From assembly GCA_003156805.1 (NCBI GenBank), contig PMHV01000072.1:9788-62810 (forward strand): a stretch of 53,023 nt of DNA. The letters run 5' to 3'. This DNA is from Acidobacteriaceae bacterium (GTDB taxonomy: Bacteria; Acidobacteriota; Terriglobia; Terriglobales; Acidobacteriaceae). Position 1 is the first letter of the stretch; each line of letters starts with the position of its first letter. The translations under genes and the position numbers were made by a program. The notes under the pieces are model-generated. The model saw only the letters and a program-made list of their open reading frames with translations. It had not been told where the DNA came from and ran no database searches. Shown here one piece after another: positions 16,126 through 24,476 of this stretch.

Positions 16126-19100
16126 TCACCAGTTAAACTTCAGCGCGAACTGGAACTGCCGCGGATCGTATGCGGCGGTCGCTTGTCCAGCGTTGGTAAA
16201 GAGCGGACTGACCGCGGACACGTTATACCGGTTGGCAATGTTGAACATATCGGCGATCAGTTCCAGATTGTAGCGTTCGCCGAAATAGACGCGCTTGGCT
16301 ACGCGAAGATCGTCAAACACCGTCCACGGAGTGATGCCGGCGTTGCGGCCCAGATTGCCGTCGATCGAGAGAAGCGTGCCGTTGAAATCCGCGGAGCAGG
16401 GCTCCTGAAACACTCCCGTAGGCGAGTACTTCGAGGGAACCGCCGGATAGCCAAGCGCTGTGCACCCCGGGTTGACGAAGGTGTTGGGACGGCCGGTGAG
16501 GGCCGATTCCTGGAGGTTGTCGCCGTTGCCGGTGATGATGTTGAAGGGCCGTCCTGAATTGAAGTCGATCAGAGGAGCGATTGTCCAATCACTGAAGAAC
16601 TTGCGGGCAAAGCCGCTGCCACCCAGTTTGCCCGTCTGGTAGACGCCGCTGAAGACGAAGCGGTGGCGCTGATCGAACAGCGAATTGGAACGATCCACGC
16701 CAGGATAATAGCTGTCCTGCGGGGTGAGCGTGGATTGCAGGTCGGTGGAGTCGTCGATGGCGTGCGACCATGTATACGACGCGAGGAATTCATAGTGGTC
16801 GCCGAAGCGTTTGCGCAGGTTGGCGCTGAAGCCGTGGTAGACGGAACTGCCATTGGAGTAATTGGCGTCCATGTCGCCGAAGGGGATGCAACCGACCAGA
16901 GTAGCGGGGTCACAGGAGGTATTGAAGCCAGCGGTGCTGTAGCCCGATTCCTGGAAAAACTGCAGGACAGCCGGGGCCAGCATGGTCACACAAGCTCCCG
17001 CGCCAGCCGCGGTCAAAGCGTTGGCGATGGACGCATTAAAACCGCTGGGGCGGAAAAAATTCATCAGGGCAGCGGAAACCCAAGGCAGACCGTTGTTGGG
17101 ATTGACCCCGCAAGGAGCAAAGCCTTGCGAGGCGGGGCCGCTCCCGACGCCCAATGGCCCACCCACGGTCGCATAAGACGTCGGATCACTGGAGGCCGCC
17201 TGCCAGTTTGCCAGCAGCAGGTCGCCACGCTGGGCGTTGGCGTTGATGGGGCGATTCAGGTGGCGTCCGCCATTGAAGTTGTAGGCCAGATTCAGGTCGA
17301 AACCTTTGCCCAGGTCGCGTTCGATGCTGAAGTTGGCTTGCTGAGCATAGGCGAACACGAAGTTCTTCGCTTGGGGATAACCAAACGGTTGAAAGAACAG
17401 CGGAAACCCGTCCGTGAGGTAATTCTGGTTGAGAAACAAGGAGCTCGGGAAATTGATAGAAGTGAACTGCTGCTGATTGGGCAGATAACCGAGCGCCGGA
17501 AGGAGCGGCGCCGGCCCCGGAGTGCAGCCGGGGCTGTTGACCAGCCCCTGGAAGATCGGAATCGCGTTCAGGTTGGCGGGATTCCCGGCGCCGTTGCACA
17601 CGCCCGTGCCAGCGAAGGCCAGTTGGCCGCTGGAGGAACCGTCGGAAGCATTGCCCAGGAAATAAAGACCGAGCAGTGGGTGGTCATAGAACAGGCCGTA
17701 AGAAGCGCGCACCACTGTCTTCCCATCACCCTTGGGATCCCACGCCAGGCCGACCCGCGGCTGAAAGTTGTTGGTGTCGGTCTGAATGCCTTTCTGTAGT
17801 CCCAGGAAGTTATATCCGGCTTGCGCCAGTGCAGTCACCGGCTTGAACGTCGGCGGAATCTCCACGTCGTAGCGCACGCCGTAATTCAAAGTGAGGTTCG
17901 GACGCAGGCGCCAGGAGTCCTGCCAAAATACTCCGATTGGAACGTTATGGAACGAGTCGCTGGGACTGCCCAGCCCCTGGACAAAGTCCCCGGGCAGGCC
18001 GGCTCCATAAGCCTGTACTGGATTCAGAGTGGGGAAGGGCCCAGGAAATGCGGCAAAGGAGCCGAAATCGTAATTCCCGCCGTAGTTGACGGTGAATGTG
18101 GCAGTGAGCGGGAGATAGTCGAAATCCGCGCCGAACTTGGTGTCATGGCGGCCGATGGTCCAGGAGAAGTTGTCGGTGAACTGGTAGCGCTGCTCCACGC
18201 GCTGGATGTAGGAGTAAGGCTCGCGGCCGAAATAACCGAACCCAGTAATGTTGACGGCTGGATCCGCGCCCGCAGGGATCTGGGTATTGTAGAAGTAAGA
18301 GAGTCCGCGGCGCGCATATTGAAAAGTGAATTCATTCACCCGGTTGTTGCCGATGGTCCAGGTGTCTTTCACGACGCCGGCCACGTCGCGGTAGGTCTGC
18401 TGGGAAGTGCGCGAGTAAGCGTTTTGCCCAAAGGGCTGGTCTTCTCCGCTGCCCTCAATGCCGGTCGTGGTGCTGGGACTCACGTTGACCCGCAGAGTCA
18501 GCCGGTTGCTGTTGCTGATGTTGTGGTCGAGGCGGAGCGAGTAGAGGCTCGTCCCCTCAAATACTGGAAAGTTGCCAGCCTGCGATCCCAGCGATTGGTA
18601 GGAGGCGGGCACAAAACACGGCGGCGCCGAGCAACTCGAGGGGAAGCCGCTAAGGCCCGGAATACCGGTCAGGCCGGTTGGCCATGCTCCACTCAGGGCC
18701 ATTCCCGACGAAGCGCCGACGAAGAATTCATAATCTGGCACGCTCGGGGCAAGGGCCGCGAAGGTGCCGGGAGCAGTCGCGGCAAGCTGAGCCAGCCCAG
18801 GCCCAAGGAACGCGGCCTGATCGCTCGTCACCTGGATGTTGCCGAAGGGCAGAGGGATCAGTCCGCCGGCGGTGGTCGATGTGTCGAAATTCTGCAAGCC
18901 GTAATACCCAATATTGCTTGCCGGAGCAACGCTGGAGAACCCCGTCTCGTGCCGCCGCGTGACCTCGTAGGAGAAGTAGAAGTACGTCTTGTCCTTCTTG
19001 ATCGGTCCGCCGAAAGCCGCGCCCGCCTGCACCCGGGTATAGGCCGGATTCGAAACCGTGCTGAACGGATTCACCGCCTGGAAGTTGCGATTGCGTAGAA

Positions 19101-19869
19101 AACCGAAGACGTCGCCGTGAAAGTCGTTCGATCCTGAGCGGGTGATGATATTGACCACGCCGCCCGAGGCGCGGCCATATTCCGGCGCGTAACCGTTGGT
19201 GATGATCTGGAACTCCTGAACGGCCTCCTGGGAAACGGTGGAGCGCACTCCGTTGGTCGAATTGTCGGTGGCATCGGCGCCATCAACATTGACCAGGTTC
19301 GACCGGCCACGCTGGCCGCTCATGTTGAGCCCGGACGTAGGTGCGGCGCCGAGAAACGGCGCGTTGTCGCGCACGACCTGCGAATCGGTCAGCGTGAAAT
19401 TGATATAGTTGCGCCCGTTGATGGGCAGATTGTCGATGCGGCGCTGTCCAATCGTGTCGGTCGTGGAACTGCGGGAAGTCTCCACCAGTTCGGCCTGCGA
19501 GTTGACCTCCACCACTTCCTTGCCGCCCGCTACCGAGAGCGCCACCGGGAGTTCTACCAATCCGCCCACGGTCACGCTCACGTCCGCAGCCTCGGCCTTG
19601 GCGAAGCCTGGGGCTTCGATGGTGACCGCGTACGTGCCCGGGGGAAGCAGTCGCACGCTATAGCCTCCCTGCCCGTCGCTGGTCCCGGTGCGCTCCACGC
19701 CCCTCGCCACGTCTCGCAGGGTGACCGTGGCGTTCGTCACCACGTTGCCGGTGGCATCCTTCACACTGACGTGCAGATCGCCGGTCGCGACGCCGCCTTG
19801 TCCCAGAGCGATGCAGGAAGCCAACAGAACAATCAACGAGACAGAAATGGTTCTGGTCGAGCGGATCAT
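16126..19869 (-). CDS. TonB-dependent receptor with carboxypeptidase-regulatory N-terminal domain (Oar-like)
   Basis: A 1247-aa outer-membrane receptor. A signal peptide (MIRSTRTISVSLIVLLASC) is followed by a CarboxypepD_reg-like Ig fold (about 28-115, 'GDLHVSVKDATGNVV...PGTYAVTIEAPGF'). Next come a plug domain (about 130-260, 'RIDNLPINGRNYINFTLTD', 'GGVVNIITRSGSNDFHG') and a long barrel ending FQFALKFNW, whose aromatic last residue is expected for Bam recognition. Such receptors take up large substrates, possibly glycans or peptides; the ligand is not evident. An AGGGAGAA box supports ATG 19869. It is monocistronic. The 276-base gap upstream (19870-20145) holds an inverted repeat CAGCCAG-AA-CTGGCTG but no clear promoter. 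Confidence 0.93.
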   Translation of the reverse strand: MIRSTRTISVSLIVLLASCIALGQGGVATGDLHVSVKDATGNVVTNATVTLRDVARGVERTGTSDGQGGYSVRLLPPGTYAVTIEAPGFAKAEAADVSVTVGGLVELPVALSVAGGKEVVEVNSQAELVETSRSSTTDTIGQRRIDNLPINGRNYINFTLTDSQVVRDNAPFLGAAPTSGLNMSGQRGRSNLVNVDGADATDNSTNGVRSTVSQEAVQEFQIITNGYAPEYGRASGGVVNIITRSGSNDFHGDVFGFLRNRNFQAVNPFSTVSNPAYTRVQAGAAFGGPIKKDKTYFYFSYEVTRRHETGFSSVAPASNIGYYGLQNFDTSTTAGGLIPLPFGNIQVTSDQAAFLGPGLAQLAATAPGTFAALAPSVPDYEFFVGASSGMALSGAWPTGLTGIPGLSGFPSSCSAPPCFVPASYQSLGSQAGNFPVFEGTSLYSLRLDHNISNSNRLTLRVNVSPSTTTGIEGSGEDQPFGQNAYSRTSQQTYRDVAGVVKDTWTIGNNRVNEFTFQYARRGLSYFYNTQIPAGADPAVNITGFGYFGREPYSYIQRVEQRYQFTDNFSWTIGRHDTKFGADFDYLPLTATFTVNYGGNYDFGSFAAFPGPFPTLNPVQAYGAGLPGDFVQGLGSPSDSFHNVPIGVFWQDSWRLRPNLTLNYGVRYDVEIPPTFKPVTALAQAGYNFLGLQKGIQTDTNNFQPRVGLAWDPKGDGKTVVRASYGLFYDHPLLGLYFLGNASDGSSSGQLAFAGTGVCNGAGNPANLNAIPIFQGLVNSPGCTPGPAPLLPALGYLPNQQQFTSINFPSSLFLNQNYLTDGFPLFFQPFGYPQAKNFVFAYAQQANFSIERDLGKGFDLNLAYNFNGGRHLNRPINANAQRGDLLLANWQAASSDPTSYATVGGPLGVGSGPASQGFAPCGVNPNNGLPWVSAALMNFFRPSGFNASIANALTAAGAGACVTMLAPAVLQFFQESGYSTAGFNTSCDPATLVGCIPFGDMDANYSNGSSVYHGFSANLRKRFGDHYEFLASYTWSHAIDDSTDLQSTLTPQDSYYPGVDRSNSLFDQRHRFVFSGVYQTGKLGGSGFARKFFSDWTIAPLIDFNSGRPFNIITGNGDNLQESALTGRPNTFVNPGCTALGYPAVPSKYSPTGVFQEPCSADFNGTLLSIDGNLGRNAGITPWTVFDDLRVAKRVYFGERYNLELIADMFNIANRYNVSAVSPLFTNAGQATAAYDPRQFQFALKFNW

Positions 19870-20145
19870 GAGGTTCTCCCTTGGACTCGCGGGAGCGAGT
19901 TCCCTGGCGGAAAACAATTCGAGAAATTCCCGAGCTTGTCCACAAGGATGGTTTTGGCGCACACAGACGCCCGCTGGTTTTTACACCAGACGATGCCCCG
20001 AAAACAAGGCTGGAGTGGCCGGGGGGTGACCGGCAAGTTAACTAGGAGGAACTGCGGCGGCATGTGGCGGAAGGGAGAAATGCCAACGCGGGCCAGCCAG
20101 AACTGGCTGACCAGGCCCGCCACGCAGGAACGCGCTTCCCAGCGC

Positions 20146-20685
20146 CTACGGCGAAACCGATAAGCGAAGCGGGGCGCGAGGATTTTGCAGCCGGCCCAGC
20201 AACATGGCGGAGCCGTTCAAGTGCTCGTAGCGGTCGATTACCTGTACCGCCGCCAGACCCGAGTTCGGCCAAGCCAGGGCAATGTAAATTCGGACGAAAA
20301 CAAGCGTCGTGTTGCGGCGCAGCAATAACGCGTCGTTCACCAGTTGGCGGGCCGCTTCGGCGGTTCGCGGGTCGCCGCTGGCCAGCGCCGCTTCGCCCAT
20401 GCGCACCAGCACAACGGCGTTCTGCCCCGCCGCCTGAACGTAGGCTGCCATGGCGCGCAAACGCTGCCGCCGCACCGCGCGGAACCGCGCCGAAGGCAAA
20501 CGCCGGCGCAGGTAGTCATCTTCGGCGGGATTCACCAGGTTACGGAATGCCTCCACATCGAGGGCTTGGATTTGTCCGGTAAGGTTCGCGCCCCGCGAAA
20601 CCTGCAGGCTTTGCGAAACCGCAATCCGGAAGATGGCGGCAAGCGCCAGTACGGCAGCAATAACAAGAACAATGGCCAGAGTCAT
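20146..20685 (-). CDS. Membrane-anchored protein of unknown function
   Basis: A 179-aa protein with one N-terminal membrane helix (MTLAIVLVIAAVLALAAIF) and a helical, Arg/Ala-rich soluble domain ('LRRRLPSARFRAVRRQRLRAMAAYVQAAGQNA'). The soluble part is probably periplasmic or cytosolic tetratricopeptide-like helices, but no motif is recognised. The start codon overlaps the stop of the upstream gene by 4 bases (ATGA), so the two are translationally coupled and probably act together. Confidence 0.7.
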   Translation of the reverse strand: MTLAIVLVIAAVLALAAIFRIAVSQSLQVSRGANLTGQIQALDVEAFRNLVNPAEDDYLRRRLPSARFRAVRRQRLRAMAAYVQAAGQNAVVLVRMGEAALASGDPRTAEAARQLVNDALLLRRNTTLVFVRIYIALAWPNSGLAAVQVIDRYEHLNGSAMLLGRLQNPRAPLRLSVSP

Positions 20686-21452
20686 TGTTGTAGTAAACGC
20701 TCCAATTCCCGGTTCCAGATTGCCAGATTATTCTCGGGCAATGGAACCGCAGACGTAGTGGCAGGGCCGTTGGGGATAAGAAAATAGTAGAACCAGATCA
20801 AAACACAGACGTGGTACGTGGCCATGTTGAAAAGATCGAGCAAATCGCGCCTGTTGAGGAGGGCTCCGCTAGCCATGACGGCCCAAGTCGCCATGTGTTC
20901 GCAAGACAAGATGCCAAGGCCGAGCGCAATTCCGAAGGTTCGGTTATTCCATGCCAGCCTGAAATATGCGGCAAACAGGAACAGGAACAGAACCAGCCCG
21001 CATTGAATTATGAATAGAGTCTGTTCCAGAATATGGGCGCGCGAAATGATCGCGTGCTGCGGATTGTCGATGGGAGCGTAAGCAGCAGCTAGCACAGCGA
21101 GCAGCACAAGAACCGCACCGGTGCCGCTGATCAGGCGATTCCCGAGTCTTCCCAAGGCAGGCCAGGGGCGAAGAAGACGAAGAAACAATTCTCCAATCGC
21201 GCCGAACCGGAGCAATCCTTCAATGATCAAACCGGCGTACAGGGCACGCCAATAGGTTTCCCCACTGATAGTCGGGGAAATGTCCATTCCGTAAAGTGTG
21301 AATTCTTCGATCGCCTCGAAGATGGTATAGGCAAGGAAAAACGGGAACAGCTTGTGCAGCCCCCGCCGCCAAATGAGGATAGCCAGCGCCACTTGCAGCA
21401 CATGAGGCGCCAGCCATAAATAGTGCCAAAGGAATGAGTGCGCTTGCAGCAT
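20682..21452 (-). CDS. Seven-helix membrane protein of unknown function
   Basis: A 256-aa integral membrane protein with about seven predicted helices and a short cytoplasmic C-terminus (PENNLAIWNRELERLLQQ). Conserved-looking polar residues sit inside helices ('YTIFEAIEEFTLYG', 'HILEQTLFIIQCG', 'ILSCEHMATWAVM'). The layout resembles a 7TM sensor without its output domain, but no family is recognised. It overlaps the downstream gene by 4 bases. A gene for a 42-aa secreted peptide lies 86 bases upstream on the same strand, which raises the possibility that the peptide is its ligand; that is speculation. Confidence 0.7.
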   Translation of the reverse strand: MLQAHSFLWHYLWLAPHVLQVALAILIWRRGLHKLFPFFLAYTIFEAIEEFTLYGMDISPTISGETYWRALYAGLIIEGLLRFGAIGELFLRLLRPWPALGRLGNRLISGTGAVLVLLAVLAAAYAPIDNPQHAIISRAHILEQTLFIIQCGLVLFLFLFAAYFRLAWNNRTFGIALGLGILSCEHMATWAVMASGALLNRRDLLDLFNMATYHVCVLIWFYYFLIPNGPATTSAVPLPENNLAIWNRELERLLQQ

Positions 21453-21538
21453 GGCCGTAGCTCGGCACTATAACCCGGCCCGCTGCAAGCGGCAACACAG
21501 AACTTAATCTTGTTCGTTCTTCGTAAGTCTGATGAAGG

Positions 21539-21667
21539 CTACGGCTTGCACATCGCGTTCCCGCCGCAACTCGTGCCACTCGGGCCGTCGGCATGAACAA
21601 CCGTTGGAATCACCAAAGTATTGAGGAAAAGCAGGGCTGCACCAACCACCAGCAGGATTCGTTTCAC
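21539..21667 (-). CDS. Small secreted Cys-containing peptide (42 aa)
   Basis: GTG 21667, preceded by AAGGAGAAAATAACC, opens a 42-codon frame. It begins MKRILLVVGAALLFLNTL and ends in ADGPSGTSCGGNAMCKP. The N-terminal 26 residues are a textbook signal peptide with a cleavage-like VHA; the mature product would be about 16 residues with two cysteines six residues apart, able to form a disulfide loop. The strong ribosome-binding site and signal peptide are the main support, since the gene is very short. It sits upstream of the coupled membrane-protein pair on the same strand. Role unknown: a signal, an antimicrobial or a structural peptide are all open. Confidence 0.6.
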   Translation of the reverse strand: MKRILLVVGAALLFLNTLVIPTVVHADGPSGTSCGGNAMCKP

Positions 21668-21754
21668 GGTTATTTTCTCCTTGTGTGTAGAAATTGAACC
21701 GTGATACTTTCATCCTTGTTGGCCTCCGGGAAAGCGCATTTTTGCCTTTAAGTT

Positions 21755-21771
21755 GTTCGGAATTCGTAACA
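21755..21771. promoter_or_regulatory. Candidate operator GTTCGGAATTCGTAACA
   Basis: This imperfect dyad (GTT-N2-GAATTC-N2-AAC) recurs with one change at 23216-23232. The two sites bracket the interval holding the XRE-type regulator and the opposing small gene. They lie upstream of the secreted-peptide gene and upstream of the ABC transporter operon respectively. Two near-identical 17-mers within 1.5 kb are unlikely by chance, but binding by the XRE protein is inference. Confidence 0.4.
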
Positions 21772-21791
21772 AGATTTTAACGCAAGGTTTT

Positions 21792-21854
21792 CGAGACCGG
21801 ATTTGTCGAAACCGAGACCGGATTTGTCGAAACCGAGACCGGATTTGTCGAAAC
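21792..21854 (+). repeat. 21-bp tandem repeat, three perfect units
   Basis: Three identical units starting CGAGACCGGATTTG and ending TCGAAAC at 21792, 21813 and 21834 fill the 63 bases. They stop one base before the ATG at 21856. The array would form most of the mRNA leader. Perfect identity suggests recent expansion, so copy number may vary between strains. Confidence 0.9.
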
Positions 21855-21855
21855 A

Positions 21856-22275
21856 ATGACTCTGAAATCGGCTTTACAGGACGTGCGCGAAACCACCCTG
21901 GCTGCGGTGTCTGGGCTGTTGGCCAAGCTGGCGTATCTGGCCTCTCTGCGCCGCCAGGAAGGCGGCTACCTGCACTGGGGCGTTTCCTTGGTACATGGGC
22001 AACCCTCCTGTGATCGGGCACTGAAAGAGGCCCACGGCGAGGTGCTGTCGCGCGTTCTTCGGACGCCGCTCTCGGCGCTGGTGGAGGATTTGCACCATTC
22101 CAGCGAAGACAGCGGTAAGACGGCTAAGGCTTACGTCGAAGGCATGCACGAGCAGATCGGCGACTTGCTTCCCCTGCAACAGGACGCGGCCTCAGCCCGT
22201 CATCTTAATTCAGTGTTGGTTGCGCTTTCGAGCCTGGAGAAGGATCAAGAGGGCGCCACTCCGTCAACTTCATAG
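21856..22275 (+). CDS. Small helical protein of unknown function
   Basis: A 139-aa protein with no signal peptide or membrane segment. Helices are predicted through 'LKSALQDVRETTLAAVSGLLAKLAYLASL', 'ALKEAHGEVLSRVL' and 'SALVEDLHHSSEDSGKTAKAYVEGM'. Coding is supported by a clean start right after the tandem repeat and a plausible composition. No family is recognised. The last 71 bases overlap the 3' end of the opposing XRE-type gene, an unusually deep tail-to-tail overlap. The upstream 21-bp array replaces a normal Shine-Dalgarno region, so expression may be repeat-dependent. Confidence 0.6.
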   Translation: MTLKSALQDVRETTLAAVSGLLAKLAYLASLRRQEGGYLHWGVSLVHGQPSCDRALKEAHGEVLSRVLRTPLSALVEDLHHSSEDSGKTAKAYVEGMHEQIGDLLPLQQDAASARHLNSVLVALSSLEKDQEGATPSTS

Positions 22276-23011
22276 CGACGCCCACCACTTGGCCGATCAC
22301 CTCGGCCTCCTGGGGATGGCGCAAGACTCGAACCGGAACCGGAGACAACGGATGCGGCTGCAGAATAAGTTCTTCGCGGCGCATGCTGCACCAGCAGCAG
22401 GTGTGGCCATCGCGCGTCTCCACAAAGTACACCGGACGCTCGTATTCCGAGCGCCACGTGCCTTCCGCGACCCGGTTCCGGGCCTCGTCCACTTGGATGA
22501 AGCTTCCGGGCGGCAGAATGGGATACATGGTGAAATCCTGGTTCCCGATGTAGCCGTAGGTGAAATCGCTGTGCGCGAACTGTGCCAGGTAGGCGAGCGG
22601 AACCAATCCCCACTGTTCGACCATGCGTCCCAGGTTGGTTGTGCGGCGCTCATCGAAGGCAGGATCCATGCGCACTGGCATCTGCACCGAAGCCAGCCCC
22701 GACAGCGCTTCGGACACGTGCGATCGCGGCGGACTAATCAGGCCCAGATCCCCGGCCATATTGTTCAGGTCGACACCGAACCAGGTCAGCAGTTCCCGCA
22801 AATCGCGCCGGTAGATGACGGCAAGAGTATATAAGCGATGAATACTGGGGAGAATTCCCTTGGTCTCGATATCCGACAAACGGCTAGGGGGAATGGAAAA
22901 TTCTTCGTTGCGGTATTTCTCGGCCAGACGCGCGCTGGAATTCTCAACGTCGCGCATGGTTAGTCCGAGTTTCTCGCGTAGGGTACGAAGGCTCTTACCG
23001 GCCGGGAGCAT
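22205..23011 (-). CDS. XRE-family regulator with LexA/S24-like C-terminal domain
   Basis: A 268-aa protein. The N-terminal Cro/cI helix-turn-helix (residues about 7-70) reads 'LRTLREKLGLTMRDVENSS' and 'IPPSRLSDIETKGILPS'. The C-terminal half ('DFTYGYIGNQDFTMYPILPPGSFIQVDEARN' to 'LRHPQEAEVIGQVVGVAMKL') resembles the beta-rich S24 peptidase fold used by cI/LexA-type proteins, though no Ser-Lys dyad is evident, so autocleavage is doubtful. The start ATG 23011 lies below a GGAGGC-like box. Candidate operators are at 21755 and 23216, with a weaker relative at 23102-23117. Confidence 0.8.
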   Translation of the reverse strand: MLPAGKSLRTLREKLGLTMRDVENSSARLAEKYRNEEFSIPPSRLSDIETKGILPSIHRLYTLAVIYRRDLRELLTWFGVDLNNMAGDLGLISPPRSHVSEALSGLASVQMPVRMDPAFDERRTTNLGRMVEQWGLVPLAYLAQFAHSDFTYGYIGNQDFTMYPILPPGSFIQVDEARNRVAEGTWRSEYERPVYFVETRDGHTCCWCSMRREELILQPHPLSPVPVRVLRHPQEAEVIGQVVGVAMKLTEWRPLDPSPGSKAQPTLN

Positions 23012-23215
23012 CGCGTGCCTCCATTGGAAATGGGGGACATCATAACAGGGCTTCGACTATCACGCTGTGAATTTGTGCATTTTTTTTAACTATGGCAGTT
23101 TGTTACGTTTCTCAAACAGACTGTTTGTCGGGCTTCCTAGCGGAAAATAACGCCCACCGGCATTCAGGCTTGGCGCCCAGCGCACACAGTTGGCGCCTGT
23201 GAATTTCGTGTGCCT

Positions 23216-23232
23216 GTTCGGATTTCGTAACA
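23216..23232. promoter_or_regulatory. Candidate operator GTTCGGATTTCGTAACA
   Basis: This differs from 21755-21771 at one position. It lies between the XRE-type gene and the ABC transporter operon, so it could serve either. A weaker form in the opposite orientation (GTTACGTTTCTCAAAC) is at 23102-23117. Apart from these sites, 23012-23441 shows only a T-rich tract and no supported gene. Confidence 0.4.
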
Positions 23233-23441
23233 GCGCACTGGGGAAACTCGCAAAATCGTCCTCGGGTACCACTTCGCCGGCTCTATCTCTCAACCGGAAC
23301 CTTCGGCCGTTCGCATGACATTTGTCACGCCGGCTGCGTGATGAACGGCACTGGCACCCTGCCAGCCACTCCGCGATGATGCAATCACCGGGCTGAAAAG
23401 ACCTAACTCCTCGGCCAGATCCGGAAAAGGCGGACGGCATA

Positions 23442-24392
23442 ATGATCGCGACTCTGCAAGAAACGTCAAACATGCCAGGCGCAAGCACGCAGACTGTGGT
23501 GGCGCGTCTGGAAGGCATCAGCAAGAACTACGGCAACGTGCGAGCGCTGCGCGGCATAAATTTCTCCGTGCATGCGGGCGAATTGGTGGCGCTGCTCGGA
23601 CCCAACGGAGCAGGAAAGACGACTGTGGTGAAGCTGTTACTCGGGCTCCTGCAACCTGATGCCGGGAAGGTTCGCGTGTTTGGCGGAGACCCGGTCAATC
23701 CCCAAACCCGCGTGCGCACGGGTGCCATGCTTCAAGTGGGGCGCGTACCCGAGACCTTGCGCGTGCGCGAGCATATCGATTTGTTTTCCAGCTACTACCC
23801 GAAGCCTCTACCCCTTGAGGAGGTGCTGGCGGCTGCCGGACTTGAAAAACTGCGCGACCGCAAGTTCGGAGATCTTTCCGGCGGGCAGCGCCAGCGCACT
23901 CTCTTCGCCCTCTCGATCTGCGGCGATCCCGACCTGCTGTTTCTAGACGAGCCTACCGTCGGGCTGGATGTGGAGGCGCGGCGCGCACTGTGGGAAGAAA
24001 TTCGCCGTCTGGTCGAGCGCGGAAAAACCGTTCTGCTGACCACTCACTACCTGGAAGAGGCCGACGCACTGGCCGATCGCGTCGCGGTGATCAACCAGGG
24101 TGGAATCATCGCCGAGGGCACTCCCACGGAAATCAAGTCGCAGACGAGTGGCAAGCGCATCCGCTGCATTACCTCTTTGAGCGTCGCCAGCCTGCGGCAG
24201 ATTGCCGGTGTAGTTGAGGTGAAACAAGACCGCGAAGCTGTCGAGATCCACGCCGCCGAGGCTGAACCCATCGTCCGCACCCTGCTGGCGCGCGATCCCA
24301 GGTTGTCCGGTCTGGAAGTAACCAGCGCCGGACTCGAGGAGGCATTCCTCGCTCTCACCCAGGACAACGGTCAGAACCAGGGCAACGACTAA
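23442..24392 (+). CDS. ABC transporter ATP-binding protein (drug-exporter type)
   Basis: A 316-aa ATPase of the DrrA/CcmA-like exporter class. Walker A is GPNGAGKTT, the signature motif LSGGQRQR, Walker B LLFLDEPT, and the switch His lies in LLTTHYLEEAD. The C-terminal 80 residues form the extension typical of this class ('AEPIVRTLLARDPRLSGLEV...LEEAFLALT'). It is the first gene of a five-gene operon with the permease, a small membrane protein, a histidine kinase and a response regulator. The start may be ATG 23442 or ATG 23472; both have weak ribosome-binding sites. The substrate is unknown, but DesK-like control suggests response to membrane state or an antibiotic. Confidence 0.9.
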   Translation: MIATLQETSNMPGASTQTVVARLEGISKNYGNVRALRGINFSVHAGELVALLGPNGAGKTTVVKLLLGLLQPDAGKVRVFGGDPVNPQTRVRTGAMLQVGRVPETLRVREHIDLFSSYYPKPLPLEEVLAAAGLEKLRDRKFGDLSGGQRQRTLFALSICGDPDLLFLDEPTVGLDVEARRALWEEIRRLVERGKTVLLTTHYLEEADALADRVAVINQGGIIAEGTPTEIKSQTSGKRIRCITSLSVASLRQIAGVVEVKQDREAVEIHAAEAEPIVRTLLARDPRLSGLEVTSAGLEEAFLALTQDNGQNQGND

Positions 24393-24476
24393 ACGGAAAT
24401 CGCCGAAACGAACCCACGCCGTTCAGTCGTAAACGGCCAGGCGCAACAAAACGAACACGCGCGAAGGAAAAACTAC

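Noticed and set aside
21504..21713. 69-codon frame starting MKVSRFNFYT on the minus strand
   Set aside because: It overlaps the 42-aa peptide in another frame, lacks a properly spaced ribosome-binding site and has no signal peptide.
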